Positions 15,001-28,364 of a DNA stretch of 64,000 nucleotides are shown piece after piece (position 1 is the first letter of the stretch; every line of letters begins with the position of its first letter). The stretch comes from Udeniomyces pyricola (Eukaryota > Basidiomycota > Tremellomycetes > Cystofilobasidiales > Mrakiaceae), in NCBI GenBank assembly GCA_039545295.1, contig BCIK01000003.1:930001-994000 (forward strand), in the 5' to 3' direction. A model generated the notes under the pieces. That model did no database searches, was not told the origin of the DNA, and was given only the letters and a program-made list of their open reading frames with translations. Made by a program: the position numbers and the translations under genes.

Positions 15001-16015
15001 TCCAGCCCGAGGGCGTGTAGAGCTGGTCAAGGTCGGCCGACCAAGCATAGAACTGAGCAAGTCGCTTCTGCTCGATGAGAGGCCATACCCAGGCGTTGCT
15101 CCAGACTTCATCGACGTCACCCTCCTCGTCGCCAACCTTGAGACCTTCGAACCAAGCAAGATCGCCCTCGCCAAACTTGCGGCCGTCGAGGCACTGCTCC
15201 TCCCATTGACGGCGTTGAGACTCTGCGACATCGGTGGAGAGCGAGTAGACTCGGATGGCGAGGAATCGCGTCGCAACGTCGGCGTGAGGGGCGGTGAAGA
15301 GCGATCGAACCGTAGGCAGGCAAAGAAGTCCTGAAGGGAGAAGGGTTGGAGTTGACAGAGAGAGGAGTCGGAGCTGAGCGAGGAGGAGAGGGTGAAGATC
15401 CTGAGGCGAGAGAGAGAGTACATCGTTCGGTAGCAGCGAGAAGGGCGACGATGAGATAAGATGCGAAACAATTCTACGAATTACGCACACACACACACAC
15501 ACATCAAGATGAGACGAGCATCATCCGAATCAGTCATCGATACGATCCAAGCAATCAAACATAAGCATGAAAAATTCGAAAAAAAAAATAATATCAAGCC
15601 TGCGAAAAACTCACGGCCAAACTTCTTCGATGCCTTCGGCAAGCGAAGCCCCGGCGATGATGCGTCGAACCCATTCCTCTCGGCCACCTCGAGTCCTATC
15701 GACCCATCGAGCCATGAGGACCATGAGGAGCGGTCGGAAGAGTTCGGCCACCTTGGCGGTAAGTGGCGGCAGCTCGAGGAGGTCGCTCAACACGTCGATG
15801 AGGTCCTCAGGCGTGACGGTGGAGCGCGTGTTGGGGTTGGATCCTTGTTGAGCATCGGCAGCGACTGCTAAGAGCAAATCGAGGTGAGATCGCGGAAGGA
15901 AGGCATAGGGAGAGTCGGTGAGGATAGCAGCGGACGAGGGAAGGATGCGAAGGTGGGCGCAGAGGGCGGTGGATTGTTGGCGAAGGTTGAGTGCGAATGG
16001 GTTTTGAAGATGCAT
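1..16015 (-). CDS. MDN1: Midasin, dynein-related AAA ATPase of ribosome assembly (3' end outside window)
   Basis: Midasin strips assembly factors (Rsa4, Ytm1) from pre-60S particles in nucleolus and nucleoplasm. Six AAA modules are readable on the minus strand. Walker A motifs lie near 14,790 (SPPSAGKT), 13,390 (GETGTGKT), 11,750 (GPTSSGKT), 10,715 (GETGCGKT), 9,370 (GSPGVGKT) and 8,440 (GPTSSGKT). Walker B motifs such as WVLLDEVNLA and WIVLDELNLA follow. A long helical linker runs from about 7,200 to 1,000. The acidic tail holds DEKLWG (about 560) and LDVPDDLDL (about 150), both typical of midasin. The MIDAS domain would lie left of the window. Well-supported exons, 5' to 3': 16015-15615, 15473-14070, 13928-13639, 13511-13046, 12895-12656, 12553-11025, 10879-9936, 9852-9790, 9702-7282, 7166-6846, 6737-6410; smaller ones follow. 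The first exon is also open upstream to an ATG at 16192, but that stretch is low-complexity, so I prefer 16015. Confidence 0.96.
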
Positions 16016-16483
16016 GCTGCTCGAGATTATTTTAGGGGGGCAAGGTTCAAGAGGGGAGAAAGTGGAAAGAGAGGTTGGGGGCGAAGAATGAGGGGAAGGG
16101 AAGGCTGGGTAGCCTCTAGGCGTAAGAGACGGAGGTGTGAGGGCCGTGGAAGCGTTGAGTTGTTGAGTAGGAAGGAGGGAGGGGCGAAACAAATGGTGAG
16201 GTTGTTGGCGTTGAAATCTTTGGATCGAGAATGAATCAACGGTGGAGAAAGGTGGAGGCCGCCGGCGTCAGGTGCAGGCGCCGCCGCTGCTTTGCGCTTT
16301 GCCTCGTATTATATATATCATTGAGATGCCATTCATCATTAAGGCCTGCACGCTTGTGTGTTGTTCGTGTCTACGTATCACAGTCCATACATATAGCATT
16401 CCCATATTCCAGCCTACGTCCATACAACAGCTACTCATCCACCACGCCGCCCCATCCGCCTAGCTCAAATCACCCACATCATC
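16016..16483. promoter_or_regulatory. Divergent spacer between MDN1 and the peroxiredoxin-like gene
   Basis: These 468 bases separate two outward-facing genes and probably hold both promoters. A TATA-like tract (TATTATATATATC) sits at about 16307-16319, roughly 170 bases before the start codon of the plus-strand gene. If midasin starts at the upstream ATG (16192), the spacer is only about 290 bases. No other element is clear. Confidence 0.4.
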
Positions 16484-17864
16484 ATGTCTACCTCGGCCAC
16501 GACCAATGCACACACTCATCTCCCAACCGAGCCAGCCATCAGCGAGCTTGCCAAGCTCCACATCTTGGACGACGCCGGCCAGAACCTCACGTTTGGCTCG
16601 CTCTTCGCCGACAAGGACACTTCCACGCTCGTCGTCTTCATCCGGTAGGCGTCTCATCGGCTTGATGACTCTCTTGGACCGACGACGCTGATCAGTCAAT
16701 ACTCATCATCTTCCATCTCGCCGTTCTCCCGGAACCGGTAGTCATTTTTGGTGTGGCAAGTGCAAAGCAAGTCGCGTCCATCTCTGTTCAATCATCAGCA
16801 CAGATGCAGCGTCCCCTGGATGTGTAGCAACTCATCAACTTGCACGTCCAGTGCCTGTACGCATCACCAAGCTCACACGACGACCGTCTCCTCTTCCCCC
16901 CCCCCCCCCCCATTCTTAGCTCTACGTCACAGACCTCAACAAGACACTCTCCCGATCCTACTCCCTCCCTGCCCCCGGCCGAATCGTCATCATTGGCTGT
17001 GGCTCGCCAGACCTCATCAAGTCCTACAAAGCAGATCTCACTACGCCTGATGCACCATTCCTCCTTCCCATCTATGCCGATCCGACGCGAAGCCTCTACA
17101 AAGCCCTCGACCTCGTCGAATCGCTCGATCTCGCGCCAAAGGGACAGAAACCGTCTTACCTGACGACGAGTGGGTTCGCTCAAGTCATGGGTTCTATCGG
17201 GGTACGTTATTTGATCGTCAGACCTCCAACCCCTTGCAGCTGAAACCCCCTGTCCTTTTGGTCTAAACAATCGATGACTGGTTGGGTCTTTTTTTTTTTT
17301 TCTTCTGGCGGGATAAATTCATGAGGCACAAATGACTAACGCTGAATGCGTCTTTGGTCCGATACACCTCAAACCTGACATGTTCACGCATCAGACTGCC
17401 GTCAGTCAGATCACCTCGCTTGGGAAACAGGGGGACTTCAAACAGAACGGGGGAGAGTTTGTCTTTGGACCTGGTGAGTAGATCATCTTTCTTCTCAAAC
17501 CGACTTTCGATCTATCGCTTTATGTATCGGTATCCGATTCAGACCGCACGTCGATCAGCTGTGTTGATCTATGCGGGCACCGAACGAACCAAATGCATGA
17601 TCCATCAGACTGATAGATCCAATTTTTCGTGAATTGATCAACCTCATCTCAACGATCGATCTGTTGTCGTTTGCTCTTATCATTTCATCGGATTAATAAA
17701 AAAAATTCTTTCTCATCGTGGCTGCTGGATGCTTGTCAACTTCGGCCTGGGATGATCAAAAAGGGATGACTTGTACCTACGCCCATCGGATGCGCAATAC
17801 GGAAGATCACACCGAGGTCGTCGACGTTCTCGCCGCTATCGGCCTCGAGAAGAAGGCTCAGTGA
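16484..17864 (+). CDS. Peroxiredoxin-like protein, PRXL2 / AhpC-TSA family
   Basis: About 215 aa, thioredoxin fold, probably a cytosolic thiol redox protein; substrate unknown. Exons: 16484-16644, 16742-16766, 16920-17201, 17395-17473, 17764-17864. The second exon, only 25 nt, encodes the HFWCGKCK active site, whose CxxC replaces the usual peroxidatic Thr-x-x-Cys of classical peroxiredoxins. It is followed by LYVTDL, then a Rossmann-like IVIIGCGSPDLIKSYK segment. The family's C-terminal hallmark is present: KQNGGEFVFGPG, then CTYAHRMRNTEDHTEV across the last intron. The intron after exon 2 begins with GC rather than GT; only that choice keeps the frame and the family spacing between CxxC and YV. 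The start ATG is the first in frame and precedes a Ser/Thr-rich leader. Its length fits AAED1/PRXL2-type proteins. The family call is firm, the biochemical role is not. Confidence 0.88.
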
Positions 17865-18424
17865 AAAAACCGGTTCAACAAAGGCGTGCGCGGGATCGTA
17901 TGGCTAACGATGCGAAAGGTATCTAGGTTTTGACGAGCCATTTGGAACAACGGCACATACACATCCTCGACTCAGGGGTTCAAGAAGGGAGGACAAGGGG
18001 GAGAACTGAGGGAGAGGGGGGGGGAAGAGATCAATGCCGGGACGCGCGCATCGATGAGTCGACGAGCCGTGGTAATTTGAATACCTTACCTAGCCACGTT
18101 GATTTTTCATGAATTCAATCTGACGGTCTCCTTGAAAATGACCCTGGGCACGGGGAAAAGAAGAGAGAAGAAAAAGAAATTTGTCGGAAACGGGACCTGA
18201 GATCAGGAATATGTTTGTTTGTCCGTCATGGAGTCCTTAACCATGCACGCATCGACCTCACATAGGGGGTTTGAATATATCATAATATACCACATTACCC
18301 ACGATCTGGACATGTTTTTCATTCTGTCTTTCTTTTTCTCTACTTCAGAACAACAAGTATATGACCTGTTATCCTTCGATAGAGAGCTTGCTTATATATA
18401 TATCTCTTTGCGGTAACGTAGTCA
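17865..18424. other. Convergent 3' spacer
   Basis: This 560-base spacer lies between the 3' ends of the peroxiredoxin-like gene and ureF. It is AT-rich in places with short purine tracts. I see no gene and no RNA gene in it. Confidence 0.5.
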
Positions 18425-19783
18425 TCATGTATTGAACAACCGACTATGCATAAAGTCATGTCGACCCTGCAAAATCTCTCCCAACGGCCAGACCGCTCTC
18501 GGTCCTCCCTTATTCCCTTCATAATCCTCCTCCATCTCCTCTTCCTCTGCCGTCAACGGTTGGCGAGTCGAGATCGTCACGTCGCCTTCGTACGACGCTT
18601 GGGCATAGACTTGGAGTTCGGCGTCGATGATGGGAGGAGCGGTATGGAGCAGAAGACTTTGGGCGTTGTAAGGACCGATTTGGTTGAGTCGGACAGAGGA
18701 GGAAAGGATGGCTCGAGCGTGCAGAAACAGGTGCAAGTGGAGCGTTCGTTCTGAAACGAAGAGGAAGAAGAAAAAGAAAATAACCAAAACGAAAACGAAA
18801 ACGAAAACAAGATGATGTACAATGAAATAGAGAGAGAGAGAAAAAAAAAAAGGAGAGGACAACGGTAAGTGGTTGACGAAAAGAGGGGATCTCAGCATGC
18901 TGTAACTCTGATGCTTTCAAACGCAAGGAAGGGAGAAAGAGGGGGAAATGGTTCCAAAGTCTTCACCTTTTGACAATCCAAGAACTCCACACAGGACTCC
19001 CCAGCAGACAGGCAAATGACCCTCCAACGTGCCTGCCCTGATCCTCCGTCTCAACTCCTCCATCAACTCGCTAGCTTCGTCCTCTTCGGTTCCCTTCTGG
19101 ACGAGGTACGCTGGTTTTTTGAGCGACTTGGACCAAAGCGAGAGCATACCGGCGCCTTGCGTCTTAGAGCCTCGACGCGTGATGTGATTGGACGTGAAGG
19201 CTTCGTAAGCGGCATCCAAAAGTCCCAGTTGATCCGCTTTCCAGCTCGCAGTTGAGCTTCCGGGCGAGAAACGTTGACGGATTGGGTCGAGGGGTGATGG
19301 AGGTGGAATAGACGCAATGGTATGAGCGCCAGCGACGAAGGAAAGGGTTGAGCGAGCGTGAGCCCGGAGAGAGTGGAGAAGAAAGGGTTCAAGCGCTGAT
19401 GGCCGGGTTTGAGAGGGATTACAAGTCGAAGGAACCAATCCGTGTTTGGTTGATGATTCTAAGCCGGAACTGTAGAGTATATAGACAAGTGGACGAGGAA
19501 ATGGAGCATAAATCATCGTGACATCGGATTTGCAGTCACATACATTAGCTTCGAGCAAGGGTCGACGACGAGAAGATTACGCGTATGAGTTTTGGAAGAT
19601 GAAACCGAATCTAGGTACCTAAAGTGAAAACCTGTGAACCCAAGGCTACAAGGCATTAGAGATGCAACGATCAACCAAGAGATGTCGACCGCGAAAAAGC
19701 GCGAGATAAGACGGCGTACCTCCCGTGGGCAAGTTCGAATCCGAAAGGAGAAGCAGCACAATCTCCTCAGTGTGTGAACTCAT
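18425..19783 (-). CDS. ureF: Urease accessory protein UreF
   Basis: UreF works with UreD and UreG to insert nickel into cytosolic urease. The reading frame is rebuilt from four exons: 19783-19720, 19631-19619, 19469-18967 and 18750-18425, giving about 301 aa. Exon 1 gives EEIVLLLLSDSNLPTGG. A 13-nt micro-exon adds FHF. Exon 3 opens with SSGLESSTKHGL; together this is the family signature LLSDSxLPTGxFxxSSGLES. Later conserved blocks are HLPVCWGVLCGVLGLS, ARAILSSSVRLNQIGPYNAQ and the C-terminal LQGRHDFMHSRLFNT. All splice sites are GT-AG and the phases match. A Glu-rich insertion (EEEEMEEDYE) precedes the C-terminus. UreF implies an active urease system elsewhere in the genome; no other urease gene is in this window. 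Helical all-alpha fold is known for the family, not seen here. Confidence 0.93.
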
Positions 19784-21382
19784 ATGATAACGTCAGTGTT
19801 GATTATAAGCGAGAAGTGCTAGACCGGTTCCGAGGTATATCCGGATATTGAGAAGAGAGAGAGAGAGAGAGAGGGTTGCTGTGCGCGGATGAGACGCAGC
19901 GGTCGAGGTGAGATTGATGAGATGTTGAGTCGACAACTGACATGATCCCTTTGCAGGGATGTGATTGAAGTGGCCGGGCAAAACCGATGGTTGCGCGCCC
20001 CGCCCGCGGATCTACATATCTATCGACATCGGGTTTAAATCCAGCTTACAAGCTACAAGTACAGCAGCTTACGGACCAGCTGCATGAATGCTCGCCGAGC
20101 CCCACGAGGTGTTGCCTGAGTATCGAGACTGTTCCGTGGTACATACAGCACTCACCCGCACGCATCAAGGCTGTGAGATCGGATGCGATGCAGTCCGAGA
20201 TGACAGATCAGATCAATGCATGATGCATGATGTTGCATGCTGCATGATCACACCCGGACTGACGGCGGCCGGCGAGGGTGATATCGAAGAGGAAGAACGC
20301 AGCAGAACGTCCTTTGTCACCTTAATTACTTTCCGATCTCGGTCGGTCACGGCCGCGGGACGTTCTGTCATGCGTGCGCGCGCGCACTCTTGAGATCCAC
20401 GTAGCTGGATCCGGCACATCCGGATTCTTCTTGGCCGACGGAAAGTCGAAAGAGGGTCGTGAGATCGTGAGACATGAGACGACTGCAGGAGAGGTGCAAC
20501 CTAAAACTGAGTTGATGATGATAGCACTGCTTGTAAATGAGCGATGGATTGACAGTAAGGATGTGACTGGTGTGAGGAAATGCAGTAGACATGATGTTAA
20601 AGATTGCGGGAGACTGCATATAGGAGGCGGCTTGAAAGGAAGGGGGACGTTGTCATGAATATTGATGATATGATCAACTGAAGGGGGGGGGGAAGATGCA
20701 AGATGAGTTGAAAGGATTGAAGAGAGCGAGCCATGTTCCGGGAATGAGGAGGAGCTTTCCAAATATCCCCTCCCGGTTCCCACATGCCAGCCAGGAAGAT
20801 TGGAAAAAAAAGAGTAAAAAAAAAGGCAAGAGAAGGCAGAACAGAACCTCTAGTAAGGATTCCACTTTACCGTTGCTTTCCCCTTGGAGCCTGCACCAAC
20901 CGTTAACCGAGCTCGCAACAGAACGATCGATCCTTGCTCGCTCTTCTATCCATATCCCATTCACCCATTCACCCATTCACCTCCCCCCTCCCCCGCCACG
21001 CCACGCCTCTCCTGTCTATCGACCACCATTCATCCGCTCACCCCCTCTCGTTCTCCCCAGTTCATACCATCAGTAGAGACGTCGTCCGACCAGGTCGCTC
21101 TCCCAACACCTTCCTTTCAACGCTTTGTGTCCAGGTCGACTCATCATCTCCCACTTCCGCTCCTTCCCCTCTTCTCCTCGCGCCCTGCCCTCTGCCTCTG
21201 GCATCTTTCTCGACTCCTCCCTGACATATCATCAAACCCCTCTTGCCAACAGCCTACCTCCACCTCTCCTTTTCAGCGTTCAGCAGCCTCTTTGCTCGTA
21301 GTCATCCTTCAACTTGTCTCATCACCCGCGCTGAGCCCAAGCTCGTCCGACCTCCACCGTCTCTCACTCTCCCTACCCAAAG
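19784..21382. other. Divergent spacer between ureF and the 21.4-kb gene
   Basis: About 1.6 kb without a convincing gene. It contains a GA run (about 19857-19873) and a cluster of TGCATG motifs at about 20212-20252. From about 20930 to 21370 the plus strand is strongly pyrimidine-rich, as expected of a CT-rich fungal core promoter or 5' leader for the gene starting at 21383. Confidence 0.45.
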
Positions 21383-22993
21383 ATGACCTCTGTTCAATCA
21401 CTGACTCATCTCCCCGTCCGCAACGGCTCGACCTCCTCTGAGATGTCCATCTCATCCACTTCGACAAGCTCGTCTGCTCAGTCATCATGCACGACCCCTT
21501 CGCCTGACAACGATACCAAAGCGGCCGGGTCGAGCGCAGAGAAGAACCCCTTTAACCTCTCGCTCAGTCTCAGCGCCGCTTCCTCTCCCTCGATGGGGTC
21601 AACGACTGACGAGCACGTCCTTGCCGATGCTTTCCTACCCAAGGTCCACGACTTTGCGTTCTCATTGCCGATTCATCAGAACTCTCCTTCCTTGCCATCC
21701 GCCCCGGGCAACTCGAGCGACGATTCGAGGGGGTCACCCCGTTGGCACTGTGCGCAGCCGAACAAACCCCACACTCAGAAAGAGGGTCGGCTCGCATCCT
21801 TCCCCACCTTGTCCTCCACGCCTTCCGCGCCGCACCGGCCGCCGAAACTCGACCTTTCGCCCTATGCATGCCCAGCCACACTTCATGCTCAAGCATCGTC
21901 TCCTCAGCAGCAAGACGATTCCATTGCAGCGCTCAGAGCGAGGGCCATGGTGTTCCATCCGGCGAATGAGTCGCCCTTTTTCTCGCCCACGACTGAGTCG
22001 CCGCCTCCATCCCCATCGTCTACCCACCCTTACCCTGGTGGCCATCCCCGACGAGCGCGCGGTCTCTCGCAATTGAGCAAGGTCACGACTGCTCCTCTCG
22101 CCCTGGACGATGGGGAATACGTCGAGTCGCCTGGATCCTACTTTCCACCACAGGCGGCGGCGACCATCCCTGAGACTTCGTCGACGGCGGCATCGCATGT
22201 GCCGCTTCCGCCGCTTCACCTAATTCCTCGACCTCCTCTATCGCTCGCCCATCGCAAGTACTCGTCCACGCTCGCGACTGAGACTCGGAAGTTGCTTTCC
22301 ATCTCGCTGTCCCCGCAGTCGTCGCCCTCGCGGCAGACGCCTCCGCCCGTGCCCTCAGCCTCGGCCAACTACACTCACACCACCCGACACTACTCCACAA
22401 GCACAACCCAACGACCCAGCAACACTTCTTTCTTCACCTCGGCTCATCCGCGCGCGACTTCGGCCGGCGTCCATGCTATTCCAAGCGGCAACCCTTTTGA
22501 GTCCTCTCTCAGCATGGCCGCCTCGCATGCTTCGTCGACAGCGGCGGCGGCGTCATCGTCGTCATCGAGTCGATTTTCCCTGCCGCATGCTATGAACCGA
22601 TCCAACACGGTCCCCACCAACCGAACAGGCGCACTCTCCTTGCGAGGTGGCCCCTCTACCATGGAGGACGATACCCGATTTTCGCATCTACTTCAGCTCA
22701 AGTCGGAATCCATGCGCAAGGAGCATCTTCGCCTGCGCAAGGAGCGCATCCATCGCGCTTTGGCCGCCGGGATCGAATACTCTGAAGACGAGGACTCGAG
22801 TGAAGACGATATGCTCTATAATTACAGCGATGATGATGATGATGACGAGGACGACGACGATGAGGACGAGCGATTCCCTGGAAGCCGCAGCGCCCTGGCA
22901 CAACGGTTGGCGGGGTACCTTGAGGAGCGGGATGATTGGGATAGTGATTCCGACGACGAAGGTCATCTTGAATTTGGCTACTCCAGGAGCTAA
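21383..22993 (+). CDS. Hypothetical disordered Ser/Pro-rich protein with acidic C-terminal region
   Basis: A single uninterrupted frame of 536 aa. I do not recognise a family. Residues 1-400 are rich in Ser, Pro, Thr and Ala and look disordered, with scattered SP/TP sites that could be phosphorylated. Residues about 430-470 form a charged, probably helical stretch with repeated KE/RK pairs (SMRKEHLRLRKERIHRAL). An Asp/Glu run (about 481-497) follows, and a short conserved-looking tail ends in acidic and aromatic residues. No signal peptide, membrane segment or zinc-finger pattern is visible. A basic helix next to an acidic block suggests a nuclear or chromatin/RNA-linked adaptor, but that is only inference. 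The ATG follows a CT-rich leader in good context. Being intronless stands out, since its neighbours are intron-rich. Codon bias fits the rest of the window, so I take it as real. Confidence 0.7.
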   Translation: MTSVQSLTHLPVRNGSTSSEMSISSTSTSSSAQSSCTTPSPDNDTKAAGSSAEKNPFNLSLSLSAASSPSMGSTTDEHVLADAFLPKVHDFAFSLPIHQNSPSLPSAPGNSSDDSRGSPRWHCAQPNKPHTQKEGRLASFPTLSSTPSAPHRPPKLDLSPYACPATLHAQASSPQQQDDSIAALRARAMVFHPANESPFFSPTTESPPPSPSSTHPYPGGHPRRARGLSQLSKVTTAPLALDDGEYVESPGSYFPPQAAATIPETSSTAASHVPLPPLHLIPRPPLSLAHRKYSSTLATETRKLLSISLSPQSSPSRQTPPPVPSASANYTHTTRHYSTSTTQRPSNTSFFTSAHPRATSAGVHAIPSGNPFESSLSMAASHASSTAAAASSSSSSRFSLPHAMNRSNTVPTNRTGALSLRGGPSTMEDDTRFSHLLQLKSESMRKEHLRLRKERIHRALAAGIEYSEDEDSSEDDMLYNYSDDDDDDEDDDDEDERFPGSRSALAQRLAGYLEERDDWDSDSDDEGHLEFGYSRS

Positions 22994-24782
22994 GGCCAAC
23001 CAGGAAGCGTGAGTAAATATACCAAGTGTGCTTATTTGATGTTGGCTGCCCTCTTGCCTTGCTATGAAGACTAACGCTTTGCTCACTTGGTTTCTTCCGC
23101 TGTCTCCTGCTTTTTTTTCCTCTTCTCTTTTCTGCTTTCTTTTTCTTTTCTCCTTCTTTCTCTTTGGCATCGACGACAACTTTGTAGCTTTGCTCTCTTG
23201 ACCGCTGAAGACTCCACTCCTTCAATACCCATCCAATCCCTCTTTTGATATCCTTTTTTTTCTTTCACTCAACTACCATCATGATCATCATCGTCTCTTT
23301 TTTTTTTCCTCCATTTCTTGCATGCTCCAATTCATCTCCCTCATCCCTGTTCCCTTACGAATAGACACTCGCCTTTTGACTCGGGCACTCTTCTCCTTGC
23401 CGCAGCCAATCCATCGACCAAACCACTTTCTATACCGCCTTGCCTTATTCATTCTTTTTGTTCTCCTTTGCATGTTCACTCCTCTTCTTCATTTGATTCT
23501 CTCCCGCCTCTCTTCATTTCGTTCTCCTTTCGAATCTTAAGCTTCCTGTTGATCGGGCAAGCGCCACTCCTTTTTTTTCTTCTTCGAATCTCGACCATCT
23601 CCCGTTCCCCTTGTTTCTTTTTTTCTTGTCATCTTTCTTCCTCTTCTTTTCCTTCTTCTGGTTTTCCTTTCTTGCTGTTCCATCAACTTTTTTTTTTCTT
23701 TTCTATTTCGTCTTCTTCTTCTTTCTCTTTTCCTTTCCCTCTCAATCAACCCCCCCCCCCTCCATTTTTCTTCTCTTCTCTCTCTCTTTGTTTCACCCCA
23801 TTTCGTTCTTCTCTTTTCTCTCTCGACTTTTTCTTTCTTATTTTTTTTTTCATTCTTGTAACCCTGTGCCTTATTTGAAACCCCCTTCCGCTTCCCAACC
23901 CCCCCCTCCCTTTTCGTTCTTTCCTTTGTTTTCTTCTTTCTTTCTTTTTTCTTGTGCCCTTCCTTTTTCCACACGCGCTTCTTCTTCTCTTTTTTTTTTC
24001 TTTCTTCTACTCCTTCTCCTTTTATACGACCGACGTCGTTCTTGCCTTGTTGCACCTTGAGCTCTGAATGTCAATCTTTTTTTTCTTTTTTTTTGGGACC
24101 CGACGGACCCTTCCGTCGATGTCCTAGCAAGTAAGCGGCGGGTACCTCCGACTGATATCTTGAAGAAAAGAAAGAAAAAAAAAAAGAAAAAAAAAAGCGT
24201 CCCCCCCTCAGTTCTTGATAACTTTTCCTCCCCCCAAAAAAAAACAAAGATCGCCCAACCCTTTTCAAACTTTGACGTGTCTTGCCCCCTCCTCCCTGTT
24301 CTCCCCCCTCATGTTTGGAGGGCCCGAGAAAGTCAAGAGAGAGAGAGATATAGAGAAAAAGTTTGCATAACGAGACGGGATGATGGAAAACATGGGTCGT
24401 GCACATGCACACATAACGCATATACTATAGTAAGAACCGAGAGTGAGGAAGACTTGTAAAGGGTTTGTTTGGGTAGAAGGGAGGGAAGAATGTTGGAGGA
24501 AGAGAGAGGAAGAGGAAGGGGAAAAGGGAAAGACGAAACCTAAAAGAGAGAGAAAAGGAGAAAAAAAAAAAAAACAGAGACAAGAAAAAGGAGGAGAGGA
24601 TCATCGAAAAACAAAAACAAAATATATGGAAATATACGAGGGATCATCCCTTTTAATGTTTTTTTTTCTTCTTAAATCTTTCTTTTCTATCTCTTCCTCT
24701 TTTCTTGGGTCCTTCTTCTTCTTCTTCTTCTGGGAGGGGGGAGGGGGGGGGGAAGAGGGGGAGGGAGGCAGGTGATCTTTCC
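22994..24782. repeat. Long polypyrimidine/polypurine low-complexity spacer
   Basis: From about 23080 to 24120 the plus strand is dominated by C and T (long T runs, CTT/TTC repeats, C runs). From about 24150 to 24650 it turns purine-rich (GA/AAG runs). It then returns to T-rich and to G and C homopolymers near 24730 and 24950. Open frames here are Phe/Ser- or Lys/Arg-rich artefacts of composition. Part may be the 3' untranslated region of the 21.4-kb gene. No RNA gene is seen. Confidence 0.6.
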
Positions 24783-27969
<3,187 letters not shown>

Positions 27970-28023
27970 GGTAGATGAGTGGGTGGAGGAGGAGGTGGAT
28001 GAGTATATGGGGAGATGGTCGAT

Positions 28024-28056
28024 GGCTGGCTGGCTTGGCTGGCTTGGCTGGCTGGT
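28024..28056. repeat. GGCT/GGCTT tandem repeat
   Basis: GGCTGGCTGGCTTGGCTGGC-type units occur in a row just upstream of the RPT4 start codon, in the presumed 5' leader or core promoter. Confidence 0.8.
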
Positions 28057-28096
28057 TGCAGTTGGACTGACTGGCAAGCAAATGGACTCACCCAGC

Positions 28097-28129
28097 CATG
28101 CTTGTTGCCCATGCTTGTTGCCCATGCTT
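28097..28129. repeat. 13-nt tandem repeat (CATGCTTGTTGCC), about 2.5 copies
   Basis: Two perfect 13-nt units (28097-28109 and 28110-28122) and a partial third lie in the divergent promoter region between RPT4 and the CSN12-like gene. Confidence 0.85.
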
Positions 28130-28364
28130 ACTGGAATTGTAACAGTGACTTATAATTATTAGTCTTCAACACAATCCTCAACCAAGTCGATTATATCTTT
28201 TACAATACATACTCATTCATCAGTCTCTCCCATCTTGAATCATCATCATCCATTCATCATCATCCATTCATCAATATAAATCATTTCCCTCGACCCATCA
28301 CCAACCATTCCTACGTCTCAATCAACTCACTCATCACCACCACCAAGTACATCAGCCATTCGAT

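Larger units (their letters stand above)
27970..28364. promoter_or_regulatory. Divergent spacer RPT4 / CSN12-like
   Basis: These 395 bases lie between two outward-facing start codons and should contain both promoters. They carry two short tandem repeats (listed separately) and CATCATC-rich sequence just before the plus-strand gene. I find no match to a proteasome-associated control element that I would defend. Confidence 0.4.

Noticed and set aside
19728..19740. AGTTCGAATCC resembles a tRNA B box
   Set aside because: It lies inside ureF exon 1, codes for conserved SDSNL on the other strand, and no tRNA cloverleaf or A box surrounds it.
20322..20783. 153-codon minus-strand frame in the ureF upstream spacer
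   Set aside because: Composition is Ser/Pro-rich, no conserved motif, no supporting splice structure, and alternative frames are equally open.
23318..24060. Long Phe/Ser/Leu-rich frames on the plus strand and Lys/Arg/Glu-rich frames on the minus strand
   Set aside because: They follow from the polypyrimidine composition, have no family features, and overlap one another in several frames.
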